A DNA stretch of 64,000 nt. Origin: Fusobacterium necrophorum subsp. necrophorum (GTDB lineage Bacteria > Fusobacteriota > Fusobacteriia > Fusobacteriales > Fusobacteriaceae). Position 1 is the first letter of the stretch. Each line of letters opens with the position of its first letter. The stretch lies in NCBI RefSeq assembly GCF_004006635.1, contig NZ_CP034842.1, positions 496,001 to 560,000 on the forward strand. Direction: 5' to 3'. The translations under genes were made by a program, and so were the position numbers. Below the pieces are notes generated by a model. It worked only from the letters and a program-made list of their open reading frames with translations. It ran no database searches and had not been told where the DNA came from. Shown in pieces: positions 29,932 through 39,079 of the stretch.

Positions 29932-31806
29932 ATGGATCATATATTAAGTTCTACACTCGAACTAAAAGATAAATTTTCTGCAAAAATAAAATCTGCAAGT
30001 TCTGCTCTAAAAAGTTTTGAATCAGAAAACAAAAAAGCAGGCAGTGCTGTAAAAGATACTGCGAATTGTATCAAGAATGGTGTTACCAGTTTGAGAAATT
30101 TTGCAATTGCAGCAGGAGGACTTAGAGTAGTTTCTGCAGCTTTTAGTTTTCTAAAAAGTGCATATACAGGCTATGCTGAACTTGATCATGCTTTGACGAA
30201 AAATAAAGCTATCATGGGGGCATCTGCCGAAGAAACCGCTAAACTAAAGGCTCAAGTTTTAGAGTTAGGGAAAACTATGCCTTTTACAGCAAGAGAAGTA
30301 GCAGAAGCACAAAAATATCAAGCTATGGCGGGGTACAAAGCGAATGATATTATTGCAATGACGCCTAAGCTTTTAAAACTTTCTATCGCATCAGGAGAGG
30401 ATTTAGCAAGAACATCTGATATCATGACTGATAATTTAGATGCTTTTGGTTTAAAGTTATCAGATGCAGATAGGCTCATGGACGTCATGGCAGCAACTGC
30501 GAATAACACGAATACAAGCATATCTATGCTAGGAGAGGCTTACACGTATGTCGGGGCTGCATCAAGACAGTTTGACAGTTTCGAGGAAGTCAATGTCATA
30601 CTTGGAATTCTAGCAAATAACGGGATTAAAGCAGGGAAAGCTGGGAGAAATTTAGCAGCAATTTATGCAAGATTGGCAAAGCCGACGGATGATATGCTTG
30701 CAGAATTTGCAAAGACTGGAACAACTCTTTATGATACGAGTGGAAAGTTTAAGGGTCTAAGAAAAATTATTGCAGAAAGTAAACCTGCTCTCGATAGGAT
30801 GACTGAGGCTCAAAGGAATCAATGGCTGGCCACTGTGGCAGGGACGGAAGGTTTAAAAGTGTGGGCATCTATCGCAGGATATAGTGCAGAGGGGACTAAG
30901 AAAGTTACGGATGCGATCAAAAATTCAACCGGAGCAGTAGAAGAAAACTATCAGACTCAAAAGGATACTCCTCAGAATAAAATAAAAGCTTTAGAAAGTG
31001 CTTGGGAAGGGTTGAAATTAGCAATTGCTGACGGTGCATCCCCCGCTATCACTGAAGCTATTGAGAATATAACTCAAAAAGTAAATGAGCTTACTGATTC
31101 GGATACTTTTAGTAAAGAGAATGTGGAGAGTTTCTTTCAAAGTATTAAAGATGGAGCTGAAACTGCGATCATGGTTCTTAAAGGAGTGTGGTTCATTTTA
31201 AAACCCATTGTAGCTGCTATGAAAGCTTTGAATTGGGTTGGAGGAAAAATCGGAAAAGCTTTTGCTTTTGTTGCAGGAGATCACTTGACAGAAGAAGAAT
31301 CAAAAACATATTATGATATTTTAAAGCAAAAAAATAGAGCTTTCAAAATGGATTCTTACGATGCTGCAAGTGAAGAAGCGAGAAAAAAACTTTGGATAGA
31401 CGCTCAAAAGAAAGAGGATTCATTTCTTAACTCTTTATACGAAAAGTCTAATAAAGAAAAAAAAGGGGATGTAGTTTTAAAACAATTTTTATACAATAAT
31501 GGATCTGACGGAATCAAAAACATGAGTGAACAGGATTATGAAGATTTGTATTATAATGTTGCTAGAGGAAACACTGATTATAGAAAAAATAGAATAATTC
31601 CCGGTCAAAATAAAATTCCTCAAATCCCGAATATCCCAGTACCACAATTACCGTCTCAAAATACGAAAAAAGAGGTGAATGTAAATTTACATGTAAACTT
31701 ATCAGGAACGGTGATGAAGGAAACGGTGGACAATAAAAAAATAGCAGATGAATTGTCGAAATATCTATTTAAGGAATATAAGACACAATCTCTGCTACAA
31801 ATGTAA
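29932..31806 (+). CDS. Tail tape measure protein
   Basis: A 624-residue tape measure. Residues about 85-345 form the TIGR01760-like conserved core, with ELGKTMPFTAREVAEAQKYQ, AMAGYKANDI, LSIASGEDLARTSDIMTDNL and LGILANNGIKAGKAGRNLAA. A hydrophobic helical stretch (VLKGVWFILKPIVAAMKALN) lies near residue 410. Its length is moderate, suggesting a fairly short tail. The C-terminus is rich in Pro and Gln (IPQIPNIPVPQLPSQ) and then has a beta segment. AGGAGG precedes the ATG. It interacts with the two chaperone forms during tail assembly. Confidence 0.88.
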   Translation: MDHILSSTLELKDKFSAKIKSASSALKSFESENKKAGSAVKDTANCIKNGVTSLRNFAIAAGGLRVVSAAFSFLKSAYTGYAELDHALTKNKAIMGASAEETAKLKAQVLELGKTMPFTAREVAEAQKYQAMAGYKANDIIAMTPKLLKLSIASGEDLARTSDIMTDNLDAFGLKLSDADRLMDVMAATANNTNTSISMLGEAYTYVGAASRQFDSFEEVNVILGILANNGIKAGKAGRNLAAIYARLAKPTDDMLAEFAKTGTTLYDTSGKFKGLRKIIAESKPALDRMTEAQRNQWLATVAGTEGLKVWASIAGYSAEGTKKVTDAIKNSTGAVEENYQTQKDTPQNKIKALESAWEGLKLAIADGASPAITEAIENITQKVNELTDSDTFSKENVESFFQSIKDGAETAIMVLKGVWFILKPIVAAMKALNWVGGKIGKAFAFVAGDHLTEEESKTYYDILKQKNRAFKMDSYDAASEEARKKLWIDAQKKEDSFLNSLYEKSNKEKKGDVVLKQFLYNNGSDGIKNMSEQDYEDLYYNVARGNTDYRKNRIIPGQNKIPQIPNIPVPQLPSQNTKKEVNVNLHVNLSGTVMKETVDNKKIADELSKYLFKEYKTQSLLQM

Positions 31807-31817
31807 GGAGGGAGATT

Positions 31818-32258
31818 ATGAAGCCGACCTTTATTTTATTAAACCAAAATTACCCGTTTGTGCTTTCTGTCCCTCCTGTCAATATGAGGATTGAAAGCCA
31901 GCAAAAAACAATAAGTCTAAACTTAATAGACTTCGGAGAAGTTGTCAAAATGGGAGAAAGGAATTGTGACCGCATTTCTTTCTCCTCTTTTTTTCCAAAC
32001 GTAAATTCTCCATTTTACAAAGTTTTACTGAATCCATTGCCTCCGGTCTCATGTGTTCAAGAGATGAAGCAATGGAAAGCGACAAAAGCGAAAATACGGC
32101 TGCTGGTCCCTGAATTTAACATTTCTTATGATTGTTACATTGAGTCATTTAACACTTCTTATGAAGAGCGAACAGGGGATATTCAGTTTGAGATGACTCT
32201 TTGTGAACATCGAAGCCCGAAAATTTTAGATGATAAATTAGGAATATGGTTAAGGTGA
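31818..32258 (+). CDS. Baseplate hub-associated protein (XkdP position, no LysM)
   Basis: A 146-residue protein with FILLNQNYPFVLSVPPVNMR, an aromatic GERNCDRISFSSFFP stretch, and a C-terminal YIESFNTSYEERTGDIQFEM. Its place between tape measure and the hub gene is that of XkdP, which carries a LysM domain; here the LysM part is missing and only the baseplate-binding portion remains. GGAGGGAGATT precedes the start. Confidence 0.65.
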   Translation: MKPTFILLNQNYPFVLSVPPVNMRIESQQKTISLNLIDFGEVVKMGERNCDRISFSSFFPNVNSPFYKVLLNPLPPVSCVQEMKQWKATKAKIRLLVPEFNISYDCYIESFNTSYEERTGDIQFEMTLCEHRSPKILDDKLGIWLR

Positions 32259-32263
32259 TAGCG

Positions 32264-33313
32264 ATGTGGGAAATTATAATAAACGGTGCGCGCATATCGA
32301 GACGATTTACACACTTGCAATGGTCAGGCGGTATCAAAGGTACTTCAAGGGTGTTGGAAGTGGAATATGACGACGATACGCTAACCAAAATTGAAATCGG
32401 GAGTCCTATCTTTTTACTAAAAGACAACGAGCGACTATTCCAAGGAAAAATATTTACGATAGATAGATTTGCGACGAAAGGGACTTTTTCACTTAAAGCC
32501 TTTGACGATTCTATCTATCTAAATCGGAATCGATTTGTGAAGAATATATACAACCAAACCCCGAGTCAAATTTTGAAAATGATTTGCGGGGAATTAGGTT
32601 TGACCGTGGGGAAATTTCCTCCGGATAAAGTAAAATGCTCTTTTCCGGCAATTGATAAATCCGGATATGAGATTATCTTGCAAGCTTACACGATTCAGCA
32701 TAAGAAAGATAAGCAGATTTATTCAGTTGTTTGCAACGACGGGAAAATTGAGATTGCTCATCAAGGGATTATTTTAGAAGATGTGAAATTGGATAGCCGG
32801 AATGACATTCAGGAAGCTCAATATAGCCAATCGATTGAGGATATGATAAATCAGATTATTATTTACAAAACTGACAAGGAAAAACTACAGATCTTGGATA
32901 AAGTGTCAAACGATTCAGATAAAAAGAAATATGGAGTATTTCAGAATGTCATGGAGTATTCGGAAGATGTGAATAATATTTATGACGCAAGAGAAATGTT
33001 GCGAGGACTTGAAAATAAGGCAAACATCACAGTGATTGGAGATGTGAACTTGCAGTCTGGATATATGGTAGCGGTAGAAGAACATCGAACCAGGCTGATA
33101 GGAACATTTCTTATTGAACGGGATACCCATATTGTTGAAAACGGTAATTATTACACGAACTTAGAGTTATCTTTTGAAAATAAAATGGATAAAGTAGAGT
33201 TCGAGGAATATAAGAAAAAGAAAGAACAAAAGAAGAAAAAAGGGAAGAAACAAAAAAAACAGAAAAAAGTATGGTCTTTGAAAGAAGGAGAAGGGTGGGT
33301 GAATAAAAAATGA
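32264..33313 (+). CDS. Baseplate hub, late control D/XkdQ-like
   Basis: Starting at ATG 32264 (AAGGTG six bases upstream; the ATG at 32246 lies inside the previous gene), the protein has 349 residues. It has the gpD/gp44-like hub features: INGARISRRFTHLQWSGG, NIYNQTPSQILKMICGELG, and the C-terminal region VVEENGNYYTNLELSFENK-like pattern near residue 290. The last 40 residues are a lysine-rich tail (KKKEQKKKKGKKQKK), unusual for the family and possibly DNA-contacting or cell-wall-contacting. Confidence 0.78.
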   Translation: MWEIIINGARISRRFTHLQWSGGIKGTSRVLEVEYDDDTLTKIEIGSPIFLLKDNERLFQGKIFTIDRFATKGTFSLKAFDDSIYLNRNRFVKNIYNQTPSQILKMICGELGLTVGKFPPDKVKCSFPAIDKSGYEIILQAYTIQHKKDKQIYSVVCNDGKIEIAHQGIILEDVKLDSRNDIQEAQYSQSIEDMINQIIIYKTDKEKLQILDKVSNDSDKKKYGVFQNVMEYSEDVNNIYDAREMLRGLENKANITVIGDVNLQSGYMVAVEEHRTRLIGTFLIERDTHIVENGNYYTNLELSFENKMDKVEFEEYKKKKEQKKKKGKKQKKQKKVWSLKEGEGWVNKK

Positions 33314-33759
33314 ATCAGCTTATAGATTTAATTATTGAAAATGCGAATCGCTCCACCTCAAAAACTTTAATCGTTGCGAAAGTCATTTCCCCACCTCCTG
33401 CCTTGAAATTGAAATTCGCAGAGCAGGAAATTATGCCGGAGCAGATTTACTGCAGTAACTATTTATTGCCATATTATCATAGAGATTATAAGATAGACGG
33501 TGTTATCGATGAGATTAAAATCGATGTCGATTCCTATGACTACACAAACACGACTAGCGACTTGTCTGGAGATAAAATTATTCCTTTGCAAGGAAGCGGG
33601 AAGTTTGAAGGAAATGGAACTTATAAATCACACAAGGATATTTGGTTTGAGGACACTTTGAAAGTTGGAGATGAGGTGTTAGTGGCAATTGTAGGGGTGT
33701 TTTATGTTGTTATTAGCAAAATTACAAAAATGCCGAATAAGGCGATTGAGGGGGTGTAG
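33310..33759 (+). CDS. DUF2577-type baseplate protein (XkdR-like)
   Basis: A 149-residue protein opening LIDLIIENANRSTSKTLIVA and containing QIYCSNYLLPYYHRDYKI and a C-terminal EDTLKVGDEVLVAIVGVFYV strand pair, as in DUF2577/XkdR. It forms part of the baseplate around the hub. Its ATG overlaps the stop of the hub gene (ATGA), and the next gene begins directly after its stop. Confidence 0.8.
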   Translation: MNQLIDLIIENANRSTSKTLIVAKVISPPPALKLKFAEQEIMPEQIYCSNYLLPYYHRDYKIDGVIDEIKIDVDSYDYTNTTSDLSGDKIIPLQGSGKFEGNGTYKSHKDIWFEDTLKVGDEVLVAIVGVFYVVISKITKMPNKAIEGV

Positions 33760-34197
33760 ATGGACCGCAATTTTGATTTATTTATAACAAAGCAACAAGA
33801 GGTGGTATCCGGGACGGAGCTGCCTCTTTTTTGTGAGTACGCAATTGATTTTGAATCCGGTCAACCTCTTTATGAAAATGAGGATATTGTAACACTGACC
33901 GGGAATGAGGCTTTAAAAGTTTGGATTTTTAGGGCACTAAAAACGGAAAGAAATAGATATGCGATACACTCGGAACATTTCGGGAGTGATCTTCGAGAAC
34001 ACATCGGGACGATTTACAATGAATCTATTAAGCAAGTGCTTATGCAGGAACAAATAAAAGATTGCTTGCTCGTAAATCCTTATCTGACAAATGTTTATAA
34101 CTTCTCTTTCGAAAAACAGGAGAATGACGTGAAAATAACATTTTCGGTCGATACAGTGTATGGAACTTTAGAGCAGGAGGTGCAACTTGGATATTAA
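33760..34197 (+). CDS. DUF2634-type baseplate protein (XkdS, gp25-like)
   Basis: A 145-residue protein with FGSDLREHIGTIYNESIKQV, the region that corresponds to the gp25 lysozyme-like sheath initiator, and a C-terminal VKITFSVDTVYGTLEQEVQL. It would start sheath polymerisation at the baseplate. No catalytic Glu pattern is obvious, as for other gp25-like proteins. The gene overlaps the start of the baseplate J gene by 11 bases. Confidence 0.8.
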   Translation: MDRNFDLFITKQQEVVSGTELPLFCEYAIDFESGQPLYENEDIVTLTGNEALKVWIFRALKTERNRYAIHSEHFGSDLREHIGTIYNESIKQVLMQEQIKDCLLVNPYLTNVYNFSFEKQENDVKITFSVDTVYGTLEQEVQLGY

Positions 34198-35260
34198 AAA
34201 TAAAACAGAAGTGAGAAATGAATTTTTAGATTCTTTAGAAAATTCACTCTCTAAGATGGAAGGGTCTTATAACTTCGACATCGCCTCCGGAGTCGGAGCA
34301 GTGGGGCAAAATTTATATGAGATTCTCGATTATTGGAGCAAGCAAGCTTTCATCGATACCGCGACAGATGACGACATTATCGATAGACATGCTGTATTGT
34401 TCGGCGTTAGCAGGAGAGGTGCTACAAAAGCAGTCGGGGAAATCACAATCTCGGGAGTTCCGGGAACTTTAGTAGCAGATAATACGATTGTATTAAACCG
34501 ACAAGGATTGAAGTATAGAACGACAAGACAAGTTTATTTAGACGGAGAGGGGAAAGGAAAAGCTGGAATTGAAGCTTTAGAAAGTGGACTTTCAGGAAAC
34601 TGTGCAATTGGAGAAATCTCATCTTTTGAGATTATAAACACGAATTTATATTCTGTTACGAATGAAGCAGAAGTGAAAGGAGGCTTTGAAAAAGAGCCTA
34701 ATTCTGTGTTAATTGCTCGAGCAAAAGAGAAAGTTATGGAACCAGCTCACTCCGGGAATGTGAATGATTACAAGCAGTGGGCAAGGGAAGTGGACGGTGT
34801 TGGAGATGTGCACGTAATCCCGCTTTGGGATGGAAATGGGACTGTAAAAGTGTTGGTGTCTGACTACAACTACGAACAGGCTCAAAGTGATTTAATTCGA
34901 CGAGTAAAAGAAAGAATTGAGAGGGAAGACGGTAGACCGGTGGGAGCTCAAGTTACGGTGGAAAGTTTTAAACAGTTTGAAATATCGATCGGCGGAACAG
35001 TACTTTTGGAAAAAGGAGCGCAATTGCAGGATGTGCAGAAAGTTGCAGAGGCAGAAATTCGAGTTGCTCTGAGACAGGGTAGCGTTAGTTATAAAAAGAA
35101 TAAGTCTACAGTGATTTCTATCAACAAGCTCGAAAGAATTGTTTTGAACACAGCCGGAGTTGTGGACTGTTCACTAACCTTTAATGGCGGAACAGTAAAC
35201 GTGGAAGTTGGAGAAGAATACTCTCCGCATTTACAGGAGGTGAGATTACATGAAGGTTAG
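34187..35260 (+). CDS. Baseplate J wedge protein (XkdT-like)
   Basis: A 357-residue baseplate J protein. It contains IASGVGAVGQNLYEILDYWS, the FGVSRRGATKAVGEITISG segment, a central domain with GSGLSGNCAIGEISSFE-like folding near 140, and VNDYKQWAREVDGVGDVHVI, the best family hallmark. The start is TTG 34187, supported by GCAGGAGGTGC. It forms the inner baseplate wedge with the XkdU-like protein next door. Confidence 0.9.
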   Translation: MDIKNKTEVRNEFLDSLENSLSKMEGSYNFDIASGVGAVGQNLYEILDYWSKQAFIDTATDDDIIDRHAVLFGVSRRGATKAVGEITISGVPGTLVADNTIVLNRQGLKYRTTRQVYLDGEGKGKAGIEALESGLSGNCAIGEISSFEIINTNLYSVTNEAEVKGGFEKEPNSVLIARAKEKVMEPAHSGNVNDYKQWAREVDGVGDVHVIPLWDGNGTVKVLVSDYNYEQAQSDLIRRVKERIEREDGRPVGAQVTVESFKQFEISIGGTVLLEKGAQLQDVQKVAEAEIRVALRQGSVSYKKNKSTVISINKLERIVLNTAGVVDCSLTFNGGTVNVEVGEEYSPHLQEVRLHEG

Positions 35261-35825
35261 TCAAAAAATGGATATTTCGATACTTTCTAAAATTGCAAGA
35301 AATGAGTTAATGGAAGATTTTTTTAAGTCTTTAGGGATATTTTATCAGACGACGGAAGAAAATATTAAGGGATTGCGAAAAAAGGTATTTATCTTAGAAG
35401 CAGATGAAGCAACTTTACAAAAATGGGAAAATTTCATGGAGCTGGAACAAAGAAAAGACTATTCTTTGAGAGATAGGGCAGAAAGAATTCTATATACTCT
35501 ACGAAGCAAAGGGATTTTCACTCCCGGATTTTTGAAAGAACAGGCGAAAATATTCACAGGTGGAGGAGAAATTGAAATTACGGAAGACTTTGCTGGGTAT
35601 AGTTTCACAATAACATTTAAAAATGTTATTGGGATTCCAAACAACATGGAAAATTTCAGGAATATGATAGAGCTAAACAAACCTGCGCATTTGGGGTATA
35701 CGATTATGTTTATCTACCGCACTCACAAACTTTTAAGACGATTCACACATGGCGAATTAAGAAGATACACGCATAAAGAATTATTCGACAGAAACGATAT
35801 ACTAGGGGGGGTTGGTAATGAGTAG
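35250..35825 (+). CDS. DUF2313 baseplate protein (XkdU-like)
   Basis: A 191-residue DUF2313-like wedge protein (tail protein I position). Typical parts are LEQRKDYSLRDRAERILYTL, GIFTPGFLKEQAKIFTGG and NMIELNKPAHLGYTIMF. The C-terminus contains a repeat-like RRFTHGELRRYTHKELFDR that may mark the attachment point for the fibre. It overlaps the 3' end of the J gene by 11 bases. Confidence 0.85.
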   Translation: MKVSQKMDISILSKIARNELMEDFFKSLGIFYQTTEENIKGLRKKVFILEADEATLQKWENFMELEQRKDYSLRDRAERILYTLRSKGIFTPGFLKEQAKIFTGGGEIEITEDFAGYSFTITFKNVIGIPNNMENFRNMIELNKPAHLGYTIMFIYRTHKLLRRFTHGELRRYTHKELFDRNDILGGVGNE

Positions 35826-37131
35826 AATTACAAATTTTTTGAAATTATTTTTGCCGGAGGACAGCGAATATTATAATGTTGAAAAAGATCAAAACAAAAA
35901 TTTTGAAAAGATTGATAGAAAATTGGAGGAGTGGGATACAGGTAAGGAACCAGCTATCACTGATAAAAAATCAGGCTTCAACTTAGAAAAAACAAGTTCA
36001 ATCGAAAATAATTCAAATAAGCTATTCACAGCCGCTGGAGCTTATAATCTAAACAATAAAAAATGGGACATTCATTACGGCAAAGGTTCTATGAAAGGAA
36101 TTTACGACGACAGTGTAGGAATTTACGTCGGGGCATCCAACGAGATAAATTTTGAAGCAGGCGGAGATTCTATTATTTTCAATTACAGAACTAAAAAAAA
36201 CGGAACTCCAATTGAGGCGTTTTCGTTTTGGAATGGACGAGAGGGTTCAGGTAGCGCTTCAGCTACTATCAAAGCAGGATATATATATCAAAACGGTAAA
36301 CAAGTTGCAAATATGGACGGGTCGCAGTATAACTCCCAGCAAATTGCGGGCGCTTACTCAGGGAATGGGGGGAAACAGCCACCTTCGTATGTGCAAAATG
36401 GAAAAGTACGTTTCTTGATGTCGAACGAAATTATAAAAGAAGAATACAACTACAAGGACTGGATGTACATGCGTACATACGAAGGCGGTGACGTGCAGCA
36501 AACAACAGCCTTTGGAATCACAAAAAATGGGCCTTTGCAAGCATGGATCATGCAGTCGAATGACAACTGCACAGGCTGGAAAAAAACAGAACAGTTAACT
36601 CGTTTTGTTGGCGGGAAGTTCGTAAACGGCGGATTTCACTACAACGGTGATGCTCTTTACTTTACGAGAGATGAAGGATCCTCGTATTGGAAGATCTGGG
36701 ATAATCACAATTTCAATCCAGACAGCAGAGTAAACATAAATTCGATATCAACGTCAATTAATGATTCATCGAAAACAAATGTAGCCTCCGCTTATCTCAC
36801 GAACTGGCTGTATGAGCGAAAAAAAGTAAAAACAGCGTGGAGTGGTAAATACTTATCCACACAAGGCAGTCAATCTGTTTTGTGTACTTTACCTGGTGAC
36901 TGGGAATTGTGCATAATTCAATATCAGTGGGGAAGTACTGATGATCTAGGCAATCACTATTGCACAGCTATTATCACAAAATATATGAAAGGCATATCAT
37001 ACCATGCGCCAGGATCTGATCGGTGGGGAGAAGCGAGATTCTATATAAACGGTAGTAATCAATTCATTCCGGAGGGATGGCACACGGAGGGAAATGACTG
37101 TTATATATTGAGAGTAGACTATATTTTATAG
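35818..37131 (+). CDS. Tail fibre / receptor-binding protein
   Basis: From ATG 35818, with a GGGGGG ribosome site, the protein has 437 residues. The N-terminus (NFLKLFLPEDSEYYNVEKDQ, NKNFEKIDRKLEEWD) is a typical baseplate attachment segment. The middle contains Gly-rich strands (GSGSASATIKAGYIYQNGKQ) of a fibre shaft. The C-terminal part (GDWELCIIQYQWGSTDD, HCYTAII-like strands, RWGEARFYINGSNQFIPEG) looks like the globular receptor-binding head. Specificity for the host envelope is expected but cannot be read from sequence. Confidence 0.78.
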   Translation: MSRITNFLKLFLPEDSEYYNVEKDQNKNFEKIDRKLEEWDTGKEPAITDKKSGFNLEKTSSIENNSNKLFTAAGAYNLNNKKWDIHYGKGSMKGIYDDSVGIYVGASNEINFEAGGDSIIFNYRTKKNGTPIEAFSFWNGREGSGSASATIKAGYIYQNGKQVANMDGSQYNSQQIAGAYSGNGGKQPPSYVQNGKVRFLMSNEIIKEEYNYKDWMYMRTYEGGDVQQTTAFGITKNGPLQAWIMQSNDNCTGWKKTEQLTRFVGGKFVNGGFHYNGDALYFTRDEGSSYWKIWDNHNFNPDSRVNINSISTSINDSSKTNVASAYLTNWLYERKKVKTAWSGKYLSTQGSQSVLCTLPGDWELCIIQYQWGSTDDLGNHYCTAIITKYMKGISYHAPGSDRWGEARFYINGSNQFIPEGWHTEGNDCYILRVDYIL

Positions 37132-37140
37132 GGAGGAACG

Positions 37141-37671
37141 ATGAAGATAATAAAAATTGTAATAGATGAAAACAAACGAATAAAAGGATACTGCGATGTC
37201 GGAGAGTTACCAGGTTCTATTGAAATTGAAGTAGAAGACGATTTTCAATTTAATAAAAGTTTAGATGACTATATCTATCAAGATGAAAAACTAGTTTATT
37301 CTCCAAACTTAGAGAAGATAAAAAAGAAAATAAACGAAAAATGGAAAAATGAAAGACAAGAAAAAATTGACGCAGATTTAGAATACAAAGGCTCTATTTT
37401 TCAAATGAGAGAAGACGTTGACGTAAAGAATTTTGAACAGAGAGGGCTTCAAATTGCACTCGGTCAAAAGAAATTAACAGATAAGGAAGAGTGGCGATTA
37501 AAAGATAACACTTTCAAAGAATTTACATATAAAGAATTACTAGAAATAGTAGGACTTTGGGGAGAAAGAAAAAAGAAAATATGGATAGACTTGAAAAGAA
37601 TGTGGAAAGAATTAGAAAAAGCAAACTCTATAGAAGAAATAGAGAAAATTGCTTGGAGCGAGGGGATATAA
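37141..37671 (+). CDS. Tail fibre assembly-type protein (DUF4376-like C-terminus)
   Basis: A 176-residue protein directly after the fibre gene. The first 60 residues (IIKIVIDENKRIKGYCDVGE) resemble tail fibre assembly or accessory proteins. Residues 70-170, with DADLEYKGSIFQMREDVDVK and FEQRGLQIALGQKKLTDKEE, resemble DUF4376. It would help fold or attach the fibre. GGGAGGAACG precedes the start. Confidence 0.65.
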   Translation: MKIIKIVIDENKRIKGYCDVGELPGSIEIEVEDDFQFNKSLDDYIYQDEKLVYSPNLEKIKKKINEKWKNERQEKIDADLEYKGSIFQMREDVDVKNFEQRGLQIALGQKKLTDKEEWRLKDNTFKEFTYKELLEIVGLWGERKKKIWIDLKRMWKELEKANSIEEIEKIAWSEGI

Positions 37672-37742
37672 ATGTATCTAAGACATTTTCAAGAGGGCTT
37701 AAACAGCCTCTCACGAGGTCATTTTTTTGGAAGGAGGTAAAA

Positions 37743-38255
37743 ATGAAAACAGTACTGATAATAGGACACAATGCGAGAGATAAAGGAGCATACTCCCCTT
37801 ATCTCAAAATGTCGGAGTATGATTATTGGAGCGAGGTCGTGAAAGGATTAGATGTTCCGATTCTCCGGAGAAATCCAAATCGAGGCTATGGCTTGGAAAT
37901 GAGAGAAATGCTTAGTAGATTAGAACAGTTAACCTATGATGTCGCTATTGAGTTGCACTTTAATAGTGCTATCTCGAACGCAAGCGGAGCGGAAGTTTTA
38001 GTCTATAAAGGCAACAAAAAAACTAAAATGTTGGCACAGAACTTGTTAGACAGACTAGTAGACAAAGGGCATAGAAATAGAGGAATTATAGAAGTTTCTC
38101 ACGAACGGGAAAGAAACGGAGCTTACGGGATATGTAACAGCAAAGGGCACTATCTACTGATAGAGCCCTTTTTCGGTTCCAATGAAAAAGATTGTATTCC
38201 GGTTGAAGAAATGAGAAAAACATTGAAAAAATTTATTGAGGAGGTCGAAATATGA
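37743..38255 (+). CDS. Endolysin, N-acetylmuramoyl-L-alanine amidase (Amidase_3)
   Basis: A 170-residue amidase: VLIIGHNARDKGAYSP contains the first zinc-binding His, YDVAIELHFNSAISNASGAE carries the second His (ELHFNS), and YLLIEPFFGSNEKDC carries the catalytic Glu (IEPFF). These match Amidase_3 lysins. No separate cell-wall-binding domain is present. GGAAGGAGGTAAAA precedes the ATG, and the next gene overlaps by ATGA. It cleaves peptidoglycan between muramic acid and L-alanine during lysis. Confidence 0.88.
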   Translation: MKTVLIIGHNARDKGAYSPYLKMSEYDYWSEVVKGLDVPILRRNPNRGYGLEMREMLSRLEQLTYDVAIELHFNSAISNASGAEVLVYKGNKKTKMLAQNLLDRLVDKGHRNRGIIEVSHERERNGAYGICNSKGHYLLIEPFFGSNEKDCIPVEEMRKTLKKFIEEVEI

Positions 38256-38647
38256 GTGTAACACTAGGAACAATAATGGGCAGCACAATTGGGAAAAAAG
38301 TAATTGATAAATTACTAGATGTTATAGAAAAAAGAATCCCAATATCTGCGGACCAACGACAACAACTTGAAGTAGAATTAGCAAAAATGGAAGTGGAAGA
38401 ATTAAAAGTAAAAACAGAGTATGTAAAGTCACTCGGCACTGTAATTCGGGATTGGATTATTCCTGCCGGGCTTGCTTCTTATTTTCTAATGCATATATTG
38501 ATTTTTGGATCTGATTTTATTCACGCACAACTGGGGCAGGAGCTTCCAATTATACCTATCAATCCCGATTTTTCGGAAGTCATTAAGGTTTTGATTGGGT
38601 TCTTGTTCACATACAAAGGGGTTTCAAAATTTTCAGGGAAAAAATAG
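38252..38647 (+). CDS. Holin-like protein, 3TM type
   Basis: A 131-residue protein. Residues 1-60 are an amphipathic helical, charged region with ADQRQQLEVELAKMEVEELK. Hydrophobic spans occur at about 68-84 (IIPAGLASYFLMHILIF) and 108-122 (VIKVLIGFLFTYKGV). This matches the Holin_3TM (gene-transfer-agent release) pattern. Its start overlaps the endolysin stop, so the lysis cassette is coupled. Confidence 0.72.
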   Translation: MSVTLGTIMGSTIGKKVIDKLLDVIEKRIPISADQRQQLEVELAKMEVEELKVKTEYVKSLGTVIRDWIIPAGLASYFLMHILIFGSDFIHAQLGQELPIIPINPDFSEVIKVLIGFLFTYKGVSKFSGKK

Positions 38648-38655
38648 GAGGCTAG

Positions 38656-39048
38656 ATGATTGGATTAACAAAAACGTATTTGGCAATGATTTGGACGGGG
38701 TGGATAGCCTTTCTCGTATGGCTGATAGGCGGGTTTGACCTGTTAGCTAGGGTCTTACTAGCCTTGATGTTCTTGGACTTTTTAACGGGCTTATGGGTGG
38801 GGTATAAGCAAAAGAATTTAAATTCTAAAAGAGCGTATAAAGGGTTTCAGAAAAAATTCTTGATTTTAGTTCTGCTTTGTGGAGCCTCTCTTATGCATAA
38901 GCTTGCCCCGGGCATTGGGTTTCGTAGCTTAGTAGGTTTATTCTACTGTGCTACAGAAATGCTTAGTATAATTGAGAATTGTGGGAAATGCGGAGTTCCT
39001 ATTCCGAGAAAATTGAAAAAAGCCTTGGAACAACTCCGGAACAAATAG
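38656..39048 (+). CDS. Phage holin (Holin_4/TIGR01593 type)
   Basis: A 130-residue membrane protein with hydrophobic spans near 8-27 (MIWTGWIAFLVWLIGGFDLL), 33-45 and 69-82. The hallmark is MFLDFLTGLWVGYKQKNLNS followed by KRAYKGFQKKFLILVLL and a closing SIIENCGKCGVPIPRKLKKA, typical of the phage holin family of this type. It forms the lysis pore that lets the amidase reach the wall. Its stop overlaps the first base of the terminator stem. Confidence 0.88.
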   Translation: MIGLTKTYLAMIWTGWIAFLVWLIGGFDLLARVLLALMFLDFLTGLWVGYKQKNLNSKRAYKGFQKKFLILVLLCGASLMHKLAPGIGFRSLVGLFYCATEMLSIIENCGKCGVPIPRKLKKALEQLRNK

Positions 39049-39079
39049 GGTAGGTCGTAAGGCTTACCCGGTTTTTTTT
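39048..39079 (+). terminator. Lysis-cassette terminator used as IS insertion site
   Basis: GGGTAGGTC (39048-39056) pairs perfectly, with G-T pairs, to GGCTTACCC (39061-39069) around the tetraloop GTAA, followed by CGG and eight T. The degenerate insertion sequence begins right after this T-run. Confidence 0.85.

Noticed and set aside
37672..37740. A 22-residue frame between the fibre-assembly gene and the endolysin
   Set aside because: It has no ribosome site of its own and simply runs over an imperfect hairpin and the endolysin ribosome site.
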